Assembly (NCBI GenBank): GCA_004194705.1
Contig: SADC01001219.1
Span: 1-64,000 of the forward strand
Source of the DNA: Ditylenchus dipsaci
Lineage: Eukaryota; Nematoda; Chromadorea; Rhabditida; Anguinidae
Length of the DNA stretch: 64,000 nt
Reading direction: 5' to 3'
Position 1 is the first letter of the stretch. Every line of letters starts with the position of its first letter. A program made the position numbers and the translations under genes. The notes beneath the pieces are model-generated. The model saw only the letters and a program-made list of their open reading frames with translations. It did no database searches and was not told the DNA's origin. This document shows positions 44,501-52,282 of the stretch, one piece after another.

Positions 44501-46052
44501 GAGTTGACAAATCCTAACTTACATTATTTTCAGAGAACACAAAGTTGCTCCACTATCTCCATCGTCTGCTCCAGCTGGTCTGCCATATCTACAAGAAGTA
44601 CTATCACCAAGTAGTGTGTATCGAGGAAGAAATGGTACCTGCTCATCCACCTCATCTTCGTCCACGTCACCGCCATTGATGTCTTTGCATGCTTCTCTTC
44701 GTGCTCCTCAACTCAGAAATATTAACTTGAATTCCTCCAGTGTGTCTAATGGGAACAATGTTCCACCAAGTGCTCTCTCACCCATCCATGATTTTGAGAT
44801 GTTTTCCACACTTTCTTCTTATGTCCTGGGCGGTCCTCTTCAGGCGTAAGTTTTTGTATATAGTGATGTATTACAATTTTAAACCATAGTCCACATAGCC
44901 TAATGGGCGTCAAAGCCCAAGTGCAACCACCATCCCCCCCATTCCTCGAAAGAGTATTTTTCTCTAAGCTTACTATTTCAAATCCCTAGATTTTTTTCAC
45001 CCCAATCAATTGCAATGTGTAGTGCGCTAACTTAGGCTCACGGTTAGGCTTAGGCTCAGGCCTTAGGCTCAGATGAAAAAAATCTGCTTAGAGAAAAATA
45101 CTCTTTACACTGGAAGGGGGTATACTTGGGCTGCTGTCCTTGATGGGTAGTGATTTGGGTGTGGAAACAGCTACTCGTGAGTTCGTTTCCCACCACGAGC
45201 AGCACATTTTCGGTCTAACTTTTTAAATTGAAGAATCGGAAAAAGCCGTTCAGGTTTGAAAATTCGGCATCGGTGGCGTAAAACATAAGCATTTGTGTTT
45301 TATGGCTCAAAATGATGCACAAGTACGATCCTACCTGCTGGCACGATATTTATTTTGGCTTGTTTGACCAGTGTGTGGGGGTAATTCGATTTTTTTAGCA
45401 CCAGATTTGGAATCAGCGAACTCAATTAACCTTAGACATTGGTCATACACGACAGAATAAATAGTTTGACACCACGTAGAATCGAACCTGCGCACCATTT
45501 TGGGCCAAAAACACACACAAACGCTTATCCACTGCACCACCAAAGCCGGATTTTCGAACCTAAACGGCTTTTCCACCTCCTTTAAACCACTCACTCAACA
45601 TTTTTTCCAATTTCAGGCCAATAATCTCGCCATCCAATGACGTCCTGCTATCCTCTAGTTCCGCAGTCTCCGAGCCAGCCACCTCCCCATCGCCTTCAAC
45701 CACTGTGATGAACTGCATGAGCGGAATGTTTCAACCCTCAATTTCAGCCACTTCCAATGGTGGTCCAGCCCTGTTTGTGGGCAACCAGTCATGCCAAGTG
45801 CCGGTGGCAGGAGCGGGAATGACATCTCCACACACACTGTTGACCACAACCAGTGGTTCCGAGTGGTCTCCACAAAATTCCACAATTATGATTAATCGAG
45901 AACAACAACAAAATGGCATTCAAAACACGTATTCTCCAGGCGGTATGTGTGGAGGAGCTAATGGATCCAGGACAATCACCAGAAATGCTGCCAATCAACA
46001 ACAGTATTCGCCATATTCAACCTCGCAACCCACGGCTAGCCTCAATTATTGA
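26548..46052 (+). CDS. HNF4-like nuclear hormone receptor, 14 exons
   Basis: A DNA-binding, ligand-type transcription factor of the nuclear receptor superfamily. Exons: 26548-26659, 27688-27813, 37838-37912 or 38680-38754, 39735-39800, 39863-40157, 41161-41326, 41383-41514, 41563-41693, 43164-43322, 43373-43580, 43989-44082, 44412-44481, 44534-44845, 45617-46052. Phases agree throughout and the total is 2382 nt, 793 aa plus TGA. All eight zinc cysteines of the DBD are present (residues 58-113), with P-box core CNGCK. After it comes AVQNERDLIGKR, as in HNF4-type receptors. The LBD (about 225-521) has the signature WAKGLEPFAKLSTEDQ and ends in an AF-2-like helix (DQLMEELILE). A Ser/Gln/Asn-rich tail of about 270 residues follows. 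The 10-kb third-codon intron holds two minus-strand genes. The last exon runs into the large inverted repeat. Confidence 0.93.
27688..27813 (+). CDS. Receptor exon 2: first zinc finger
   Basis: The acceptor TTTTTCAG precedes it and the exon ends in phase 1 before GTTCTT. It encodes LTCLVCGDVATGKHYGTFSC and then NGCK, that is, the four cysteines of zinc finger I and the P-box, the helix that reads the DNA half-site. The next codon is completed by either copy of exon 3. Nearly the same exon end plus the first intron bases (AAAGGTTCTTATTT) recurs at about 38616 next to exon 3b. Confidence 0.93.
28176..28397 (-). CDS. SAM-domain terminal exon of the nested gene
   Basis: After the acceptor GTTTTAG, 73 codons in phase 0 read INEVADFFATFGGETARQTV and on to LGPRTLLQKKLKDLICENQS, then TAA. 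The residues WS..EV..FF, the buried E..NGEALEVL and LGPR...KKL are SAM-domain landmarks. SAM domains make homo- or heteropolymers in Polycomb-type and signalling proteins. The Trp of the domain comes from the preceding exon (DMWS, ending at 28455 before GTAAGT). Confidence 0.75.
   Translation of the reverse strand: MNEVADFFATFGGETARQTVLEEELNGEALEVLANQSNFDELLRDTFKLKLGPRTLLQKKLKDLICENQSKRA
28176..34767 (-). CDS. Many-exon gene with MH1-like and SAM domains, unknown family
   Basis: Runs opposite to the receptor, inside its intron. Traced exons include 34767-34543, 34466-34389, 33968-33868, 33819-33579, 33530-33232, 33181-33065, then several across 32.8-29.8 kb, 28996-28753, 28689-28455 and 28397-28176. 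The 33819-33232 exons form a Smad MH1-like domain: NSNCVILTEEANNQFRVKRK, then KCDLTNASKDRICVNPCHYH, with the Cys-x4-His and NPxHY hallmark. An acidic stretch follows. The exon 28996-28753 has paired Cys and His (CPVISC, HFLHHE, CPHC). The end is a SAM domain (MWSINEVADFFATFGGETAR to LGPRTLLQKKLKDLIC), stop at 28176-28178. Three places need a one-base shift (near 31400, 30455 and 29890), so it may be a pseudogene, contain sequence errors, or be mis-modelled. No in-frame ATG is visible in the first exon. It could also be two genes. Confidence 0.6.
29109..29217. mobile_element. 91-bp hAT-type MITE with TSD
   Basis: The element at 29118-29208 begins CAGGGATGGGACC and ends GGTCCCACCCCTG, flanked by a perfect 8-bp duplication GTGCATAC (29110-29117 and 29209-29216). 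It lies in an intron of the nested gene, between the exons at 29.8 and 29.0 kb. Confidence 0.88.
32795..33015. mobile_element. Fold-back MITE with C-tract and G-tract arms
   Basis: GACGCTACTGCTATAACATT on the left and TTATTACAGTAGCGCC on the right. CCCCCCCCCC and GGGGGGGGGG tracts face each other. It lies in an intron of the nested gene. Related ends (GCTACTGTCATATACACCCC) begin the 3025-3900 element. Confidence 0.7.
33232..33819 (-). CDS. MH1-like zinc domain exons of the nested gene
   Basis: Two exons (33819-33579 and 33530-33232) joined in phase. Smad MH1 domains bind DNA with a Zn ion held by three Cys and one His. Here the candidates are C of NSNCVIL, C of SKCDL, and C and H of ICVNPCHYH. 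The spacing C-x10-C-x4-H is one short of the Smad C-x11-C-x4-H. FRVKRKG sits where Smads have the DNA-contacting LQVSHRKG hairpin. No MH2 domain follows; instead there is an acidic run (EEESDSEVTDDEEYD and more). Call by motif only. Confidence 0.55.
33984..34222. mobile_element. MITE with TACCGTATTTCCTCTAATTA ends
   Basis: TACCGTATTTCCTCTAATTA at 33983 pairs with TAATTAGAGAAAATACGGTA ending at about 34221. The outermost TA on both sides fits a TA duplication. In an intron of the nested gene. The centre contains AAAGTGGGTCAAAAACACAA and its complement. Confidence 0.8.
34820..36872 (-). CDS. Multi-pass membrane protein, unknown, nested in receptor intron
   Basis: An ATG at 36872 opens a signal peptide (MKKLIGLLFIFCLPEHLNGH). 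After a short intron, whose donor is probably GTGTAGG near 36765, a frame with two transmembrane helices follows (LVLCCCTTFTISFLSVLLIY; LLIGCALLVAFIVFVAVVVL), ending at 36348 before GTATGT. Then come exons 35731-35681, an 18-nt microexon 35556-35539, 35324-35047 and 34981-34820. The 35324 exon encodes an RGG/Arg-Ser-rich region; the last has a third helix (GVGVIVALSVLGVLLVFFAA) and stops at 34820-34822. Phases agree from 36348 on. I recognise no family. The join between the signal peptide exon and the first TM exon is the weakest point; the two frames overlap near 36684, so the first exon may be alternative. Confidence 0.6.
35539..35556 (-). CDS. 18-nt microexon of the membrane protein gene
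   Basis: GAGCAAATGGATTGGCAG lies between TTTTTCAG and GTAGCT. It adds GANGLA and keeps the phase (1 to 1) between the exons at 35681 and 35324. Skipping it would also keep the frame, so it may be optional. Confidence 0.55.
37738..37784 (+). pseudogene. Decayed copy of receptor exon 2 end (upstream of exon 3a)
   Basis: TTTGTAACGGCTGC and again TTGTAACAGGTGCAAAGGTT match the CNGCK end of exon 2 plus the start of its intron, but the frame contains TAA. It precedes exon 3a by about 55 bp. It marks the unit that was duplicated together with exon 3. Confidence 0.6.
37838..37912 (+). CDS. Receptor exon 3a: P-box helix and zinc finger II start
   Basis: 75 nt, phase 1 to 1, encoding GFFRRTIRRAYNYSCRFNGT then CQIDK. 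Acceptor AATTAAG (weaker), donor GTAAGT. It differs from exon 3b at six third (or equivalent) positions and at no amino acid. Including both copies would keep the frame but would duplicate half a zinc finger, so they are likely used alternatively. Confidence 0.85.
38040..38400. mobile_element. Fold-back element with tRNA-like ends
   Basis: A tRNA-like sequence on + (38086-38166; A-box-like TAGTGCAGTGCG) faces one on minus (38290-38371; A box TGGCGCAATGGG, exact B box GGTTCGATTCC). Between them are the short arms ATTTATTTTGGCTTATTTGA and CTTTTTTTTGACGCCAGAC. The paired outer sequence includes GTGGCTTCC / GGAAGCCAC. It lies between the two copies of receptor exon 3. The closest relative is at 45241-45572. 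Confidence 0.65.
38586..38628 (+). pseudogene. Decayed copy of receptor exon 2 end (upstream of exon 3b)
   Basis: CACTACGGAAGTGTGGCTTG then TAACGGATGCAAAG encodes HYGSVACNGCK, then GTTCTTATTT as in the exon 2 intron start. The preceding bases do not give the rest of finger I and no acceptor is visible, so it cannot be used as a full exon. The sequence HYGSVACNGCK itself is intact. Confidence 0.65.
38680..38754 (+). CDS. Receptor exon 3b: duplicate of exon 3a
   Basis: It encodes the same 25 residues as exon 3a with six synonymous changes (ACC/ACT, CGA/AGA, GCT/GCC, AAT/AAC, TCT/TCC, CAA/CAG). It has the better acceptor (AAATTCAG) and a GTGAGT donor. The downstream intron begins with similar sequence in both copies (GTRAGTTGTTGRCATGRAAT), so a unit of about 840 bp was duplicated. 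Confidence 0.88.
38930..39380. repeat. Nested palindromes in the DBD intron
   Basis: Inner: TCAGAAATCAATCATATTTT at about 39104 pairs with AAATATGATTGATTTCTAAG near 39213. Outer: GGGTGGGGAGA near 38937 with TCTCCCCACC near 39374, linked by GGCGGAATTTC and GCCGCC words. Non-coding. Confidence 0.65.
40158..41160. other. Receptor intron with fold-back at 40275-40510
   Basis: CAGCCCAAGTGCCCGCCCC near 40278 faces GGTCGAGCAATTGGGCT near 40490; internal AAAGAGTATTTTTCTC pairs with GAGAAAAATACTCT. Same family as 44910-45140. A tRNA-like patch follows at 41095-41125 (AGTTCGACTCCCATT). Confidence 0.6.
41694..43163. other. Receptor intron with two fold-back MITEs
   Basis: 41931-42310: TAAAGGACCATCGCTGTTG and its near-complement, with GGCGGGGGACAGC arms. 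42327-42677: TAAGGCCTCAAACACAATGA and complement, with an inner hairpin of GAGATAAAAATGTAAGACTC. After them, TTAGGC-like words at 42797-42840. Confidence 0.7.
42797..42840. repeat. Degenerate TTAGGC (telomere-like) repeat
   Basis: CAGGCTTAGGTTTAGGCCTT then AGGGTTTAGGCTTAGGC. TTAGGC is the nematode telomere unit. Similar words occur at 45027-45075 and perfect ones at 51556-51684. Confidence 0.6.
44846..45616. other. Last receptor intron, with two fold-back elements
   Basis: 44910-45140: AAGCCCAAGTGCAACCACC to GGTATACTTGGGCTGC, with AAAGAGTATTTTTCTCTAAG arms and TTAGGC-like words between. 45241-45572: ends AAAAGCCGTTCAGGTTTGAA and its near-complement, and tRNA-like arms on both sides. Confidence 0.65.
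45241..45572. mobile_element. Fold-back element with tRNA-like arms (second copy)
   Basis: The minus-strand arm (45470-45555) has A-box-like TGGTGCAGTGGA and B-box-like GGTTCGATTCT. The plus arm is more decayed (GTGGCGTAAAACATAAGC, GTACGATCCTACC). ATTTATTTTGGCTTGTTTGA in the loop matches 38168-38188, which shows that the two elements are one family. Confidence 0.7.
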
Positions 46053-49000
46053 TGATAATGATGATTTTGGTAGAGATTAGTCATGTTTTGCAGCTATAAA
46101 AGAATTTTTGTATTGACCTAATAGCTCCCAGGTTCGATTCCGCCTAGGGTCAAACATCTTTATTCGAATTTTTTTCATTCAGAGCTTAAAAATAAGAAAA
46201 TTTCGAATTTACAAAATATTAAAAAACTGATTTCTTTATCTAAAAGCGGGTCGCTGGCCAGTTAGTCATCTTTTTTTTCAATTTTTATATTCTTTTTCAT
46301 AAAAGTAAACATTTATATGTAAAAAGAAATTTTGCTGATATTTCTCAGCTGAAAATTTCTCAGGAATCCAGATCACCAATCGAAATTTAAGGCAACCAGA
46401 TATTTATCGTTGATAAAAAAAATCCTTCAACTTTTTCACTTGTTCGCTAACTGTATACGTCATTTCTGTCGTATACAGTTAACGAACGAGTGAAAAATGT
46501 CCGGTTGCCAGTTTCGGCCATATCTCGGCTACTCAGCATTTGTTTGTAAACTCTCTTGTGGGATTCTGATTTCTAAAGACGGTATATTTACTAAGGTTTT
46601 TTATAAAAAAAATATTACACATAAACAAAGTTTTTACTTAAAAAGCACCCAAAATTTGGATACATGGCGGCTAAATTGCTGCACATCGACTAAACCACGT
46701 AAAGTTTGAAAGTAACCAGTATTTTTAAATTTAAAAAAGTTAATCCCAAAAAGCTGTCGGTCCGCAGGCGGAATCGAACACGAGCTTTTGTCATCCTATA
46801 AAAACTAGACTTCTATAAATATTTTCGGGGATTCTACATGGGCAATTTCGGTTTATTTTCGGGTATGCTTGAACAAAAATTGTATTTTTCTTCAAAAGTC
46901 TATTTTATTGCTCATATTATTTTTCCTTTTTCATTTGATTTTTTGGAGCAAAGATAGATTCGATTCAAAGATTTTATTTGTTCATAGTTTATACCTCCCT
47001 TACATAGTATATTTTATGGATGGTTGTAGAAAATTGTGTACAAAGACACACACACAAATATTTTTGTTAACTATATTCTATACTGTGTATATAATTTGGT
47101 GATCATGTAAAATATTGTGAAAAATTCTATTTTTCTTTTGGTGCATTGTATTGTTTTACACATCTATTTTTTCCTTTTCTTCTGCATTTATCGGTTTATG
47201 AGTATTATTTTGTCGCTGATAGCAAATTTTTGGAATCATACCGTATTTTCTATGATGGAACGGCTATTCCTTATTCAAAAATGGAGGTGTATGTAATTTT
47301 GGTAACACCCAAAACCCCCCACCAACAGTTACTGAAAAATGCCTCCTGATTTGAAATTGAATTTTTTTCTTAAATTTTCCCGATTTTTTAAAAAAAGTGT
47401 CAACTATCGTGTAGCCCGAAATCTCAACTTTCTAACCAGCTATAAAACTCTATTAAATAATTTCAGAAAGAGCGAGATTTAGGGTCTTGGATAAAGTAAC
47501 TCTTATTTTTTTATAATATTTTCAACGCCCGAATTTTTACTTTTACAAATCATTCAGTAGAGTTTTATAGCTGTACAGAAAGCTGGGATCTTGATATACA
47601 TGATTGTTAAAAAAAATTGAAAAATGAACGCGAAAATTTGAAAAAAAATTAAAATTAGGTGGCATTTTTCAGCTAATAGTTGAGCAAAACTAAATATTAC
47701 CTTTTCAAAATCGTGTTCTTGGCATTGTGTTTTTAACCGACTTTTTGAAGACTGCTCTGAGGAAAGTCAGCCATAAATTTTTACCCAGTAAGATGAGCTA
47801 TAAATAGAAGGATAACTTGCTTTGGAGCAGTAAAATAAGTCAAAAACACAACGCCAAAAACACGATTTTGAACTAAGAGGCGTACCCTAGGGAGTAAAAG
47901 GACAATTGGCATCGGGAACAGTTGGCATCGATTCCAACTGTGCACTTGGTTTTGTTTCAATGAGGATTCCTATCTGCAAGTAATTTTTTTATTCCAATCC
48001 ACTTTGTTGCCAGAATTTCTTCAGGAATCCGAATCACTTAACAGAATTTGAAAAAATGCTTGGTTGTTGAGATATGATCCAAATTAGGGAATTACTCTTT
48101 GTTTTCATACTTTAGCTTACATCTTAACAACCAAGCATTTTTTCAAATTCTATTCAGTGATTCGGATTCTTGAAAAAAAAATTGTCTACCAGAAGGGATT
48201 TCAATAAAATAAAATTATCCAAAAATAGGAATCGTCATTGAAAGAAAACCAAGTCAACAGCTAGCATTGATGCCAACTGTCTTATGTCCACCGTAGCGTT
48301 GTCAAATTGGCCAAATACTTTTCAAATGCTATGCTTCGGCCAATTGCTCAAGCCGACTGGCAGCCATTTGTCCGGGCGGGTAATGTATTAACCACTCGAC
48401 AACCTTAGGCTGCCACATTATAGAAACTACGGTACTCGCTTATTTGGTTTTTGGCTACAGTCAAATCTCGATTTTTAGGCACAGTGATTTTACGCCTTGA
48501 TTTTGCTAGCCCCAGCTGTGCCGAAAATTTGAGGCTTGATTGTGTTGGCGAAACTGTAACAGGTCAAAAAACTATTCTATGCAAATTTAATGAATTGAAT
48601 AATTTATAATAAAAATTTTCTATCACAACAAAGGTCGAATTTCACACTGCATTTATTCTTACTATTTTGCATACAAGTCACCACCCGTGACAGTCATAGG
48701 AGAGAAAGATTCATGCCGCGATATGCTAGCTTTGTTTTGAGATTTCGAACGTCTAAAAACAATTTTGAGATCCGAAATAAAATTGTCAACATTTATAAAA
48801 GTTAGGGTTTTCAGAAATCTAAGGATCACTAAGGATCAGTCGAAACTCTATATAGTGTAAACCAGGGCTGCAGCCCGTTTTTTTAAACAGACGCAGAAAA
48901 ACAGAAGCTAACAGAAAGACAACATTTCGGTCAGAAAGAACTTTTTTCGAAAAAAGTCTGTTCCCACATTAAAAATCTGGGGATGTTTCTCCAATCCTCA

Positions 49001-50262
49001 TAACGACCGAAATTGATCAAAATTTGGTCTGAAAATTGGTCGAAAACCAGGGTTCTCATCAGTGTTGGCAAAATGAATCGTTGAGCATTTTTGAATCAGC
49101 GACCAAAAAATTGTTTCTGCTCATAATGCGATTCAAATTCAAATGACTGCGATTCACGTGAATAGCGATTCAAAAACGTCGTGAGTCAAAAAACCGCGAT
49201 TCACGTGAATCGCAGTCATTTGAATTTGAATCGCATTTTGATCACGATTCAAATTGCTGCGATTCAAAAATGGCGATTCAAATTGCTTTTTCTTTCTCGC
49301 GATTCAACTCGTTCTCAATTATTTGCAATTATAGTTAAATTTTTTTACAATAATTATTCTCAACAACGTTCCTCTTCTCAGTAACGGTCATCTGAGCCCT
49401 ACTCCAGTACTTCCAATATCATATCGGTGGTATTTCCTGATCGCCTATTTTTTTATTTTTTATTTTGATGGTCTGAATACTGCTCTCTTTGAATTCCTTT
49501 ACTTAGCTTCAACCTGCTTCATCTTCATGATTTAAGATCCACCAATAAGACTTATTTTTTTAGTTATCAAGTCAGTTCTTGGAAATTCAAGCTCTTCGCT
49601 CTGTCCTCGCTTTCTGGTCTTCGAAAATATGCAAGCCAAGTGGCGTAAGAAGCGAATGCGTCGTAAGCTTTTTTACTGGAGTAAGCGGTAGACATTACGT
49701 CTGACTTGTGGTTACCGCATATTTTCCAGATCTTAAACGAAAGCGCCGTCAGTCTAAGAAGTGACCCGCAGCCTGTTGCTGAAGCCGTCGCTTTGTCTGC
49801 AAGAATTGAAATTCTGGATCAAGGTGCCGTTTCCTTATCAAGAACCTCTGTTTTTGTCAATCATCACTGATAAAAGACTTCAAAAATTTGTTCTCCTTCG
49901 CAGTCTTCGTATTCTTCATTGAAAAGCATTAGCATTTGTGAAAGGGAGAGTAGCTCCTAGCTGTTATCCACATCTTGTCAATCCAGATTTTTGCGGCTTA
50001 TACTATACTTAAGGGTTCTACCCTCTTATACTCAAGGGATTCTACCCACAAAATTGCGAACAGCCATGACATATCAGCAATAATTTAATCGCATAACAAC
50101 TTTATTAAACCAAACTAATTGCACAACACTATCAAATCAAAATACAATGTCATTCCGTGGTTTTTCCTTCTTGTTCAAAAAATTGCTTGTTAAAAGACAT
50201 TAATACTTTTCTTTTGGCCAGCTGATCATTCGTGTTTCCTTTATGCGCGCTTGTATGCAGAG
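46053..50262. other. Receptor 3' flank, repeats only
   Basis: Holds a tRNA-like B box (AGGTTCGATTCCGCCTAGG, 46131), a hairpin at 46436-46495 (CTAACTGTATACGTCA), fold-backs at about 47700-47875 and 48050-48160, and repeats of GATTCACGTGAATCGC at 49040-49300. No gene is supported; open frames here are mirrored on the right arm and are not protein-like. Confidence 0.55.
49040..49310. repeat. GATTCACGTGAATCGC palindromic repeat cluster
   Basis: Several inverted words around CACGTG plus many GCGATTCAAATTGC units. The mirror copy is at about 55520-55790 and an independent copy at 62521-62815. Confidence 0.7.
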
Positions 50263-51555
50263 TAGGGTTCGACATATGTGGTTAAAAAACCACATGTGTG
50301 GTTTTCGGCGTTTTCGCGCAAATTTTAACAATCAAAAACCACATAAAAAACCACATGTGGCTTTTCATGTGGTTTTTTTTCACCTTGTATTTTTGTGGTT
50401 TTTTTGTGGTTTTTTGATGTGGTTAAAAAACCACATGCTTTTTTATGTGGGTTTTTCGTGGCTATTTGTGGCTTTTTGATGTGGCTAAAAAACCACATCT
50501 CTTATTTCATTTCTGATACTCTTTTAAACAGTTTTTTAACCTTTCATCAACATTTTTTTGATTTTCTTGCATTGTAACACACACTTCCTTGAAAAGAGCC
50601 AGAGTATTTATTCATTTTTTTTAATGAAAAAGTTTGTGATAAATTTCTGTAAAAAATGTGTGAAATAAGTAAGTAAATGTAGTAAAAAAGCTGAAGTAAA
50701 TTACAACTGTCAATATACCGTATTTTCTTTTCAAGAGCGCCTTTTCTCTAATCTCTTTTTTTTCTTATTTTAACTAGCATTTCAGAGTGAAGAAGCATTT
50801 AACAAAGAAAGGATCCTAACTGTGACCTGAGAGAACTTTGATGATAAATTTTTGCGCGTATACTCGTGAGACGTATTAACTTTTTTAACAAATTTGGATC
50901 TCCAGCTCTGAAGTTTTACAAAAATTAAAATATGGCCCACATTTCGACGAGCTTGTTATGAATGGTTCGCCAACGGGCTATATTTGCTGCAAAAATTGTG
51001 CATCTTTTTTTTCTAAAGAAAGTCGTAAATCTATTGGTTCGCATTATTCATCAAAGCATCCAGAATTAGCTGCAGATATTCAGAAAGAACAAGAAGAATT
51101 GATTAGTGCCTTACTTCAATTTATTGTGTCTGATTTTAAAGCTATCTCTGTTGTAGATAGTGTCAACTTTAATCACTTTCTCGACAAATTTGCAACACTT
51201 GTGTAAGAATTTTTTTTCATACGAGAGTTATCGGCTAAAGTCCATTATACCGATGCTCCGGAAATCGGGGTTTAACCATTCTTAAGGCAGTTTTAGCCCC
51301 TGAAAACGATAGAAAACGTGTTTTTAGGGCGCGGTCGACACTTTTTAGAAAAAAATTTAAAAATTTTTTTTTTACCAAAAATTGATTTTTTTTTCGCCCG
51401 ATAACTTCACAGCAGTCGTTTTAGAGTTGATTTCCACTTGCCTCATAATCACCTAGAAAAATAATTATTACCGAGTAGCGTCCAATAATGGGTACCGCGA
51501 CAATTGCGGCGTGGACAATTGTGGCGCGACACTTGCGGCCGACCACTTGCGACCG

Positions 51556-51684
51556 TTAGGCTTAGGCTTAGTCATTAGGCTTAGGATATAAAAAAGCTGT
51601 GTGAGCCCTATCCCGGACATGTCAACTCCCGGGCTTTCTTTTTCAAGCAGCGTATAGCCGTTAGGCTTAGGCTTAGGCTTAGGC
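51556..51684. repeat. Interstitial TTAGGC telomere repeats
   Basis: TTAGGC units at 51556-51585 (interrupted) and four perfect ones at 51661-51684, each block followed by the same AGGATATAAAAAAGCTGTGT sequence. TTAGGC is the telomere repeat of most nematodes. Confidence 0.85.
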
Positions 51685-52130
51685 TTAGGATATAAAAAAG
51701 CTGTGTGAGCCCTATCCCGGACATGTCAACTCCCGGGCTTTCTTTTTCAAGCAGCGTACAGCCTGGAGATGAGTGCGAGAGAATGTCAAATGTCGCGACG
51801 CAAGTCCAAGCCGCAAGTGTCGGCCGCAAGTGTCGCGCCGCAATTGTCCACGCCGCAAATGTCAGGGAGCCCAATGATGTCGTGGTTTTGCGTAAAAAGG
51901 TTAGCTAACCTTGAGCTGAACATTTTCTACCCACAAATTGATAAAGCCCAAATGCTTAAAGATAGAAAGGCGACTCCCTGTAAACCAAGTGCCGGCTCTA
52001 AGTTGGACTCTCATGTTGCACCTCTCAAACGCCGCCTTGAGTCGCTTTGTAGCGATTATTTGTGCACACCCATTGAAAGCCATCGGGTTTAAAAATTCAA
52101 TTGTATATAATATTATTAATCATTCACTAA

Positions 52131-52282
52131 CTCTGATTCTACTTTTCTCAACTGCAGCCAGTGATTGCACCGTGGGCATGGATAGACTCCTTCTTCCGGA
52201 ATAAGCTTCCATTGTTGTAATGCTGCAGCCATTCTGTCTGGATTACGACATATATCGCACAATCTAATTAGATTCAATGCCA
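52131..52282 (-). pseudogene. Merlin-type transposase N-terminal fragment
   Basis: From an ATG at 52282, the minus strand reads MALNLIRLCDICRNPDRMAA, then WKLIPEEGVYPCPRCNHWLQ, LRKVESELVND and a stop. CPRC with an upstream CDIC, and the spacing from the start, resemble the N-terminal zinc-binding region of Merlin (ISXO2-like) transposases. The DDE-type catalytic region is missing. Call by motif. Confidence 0.5.

Larger units (their letters stand above)
45768..50610 (+). repeat. Left arm of the giant inverted repeat (about 4.84 kb)
   Basis: Position x on this arm pairs with 104830-x on the right arm up to at least 47349, and with 104831-x from 49181 on. The arms thus differ by a single net base over this stretch and look otherwise almost identical. 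It begins inside the last receptor exon at GCCCTGTTTGTGG and includes the 3' end of that gene, its downstream region and the outer TIR of the hAT element at the axis. Confidence 0.95.

Noticed and set aside
46497..49384. Several short frames downstream of the receptor, each repeated on the other arm
   Set aside because: Duplicated only because the whole arm is duplicated; they are not protein-like and have no splice context.
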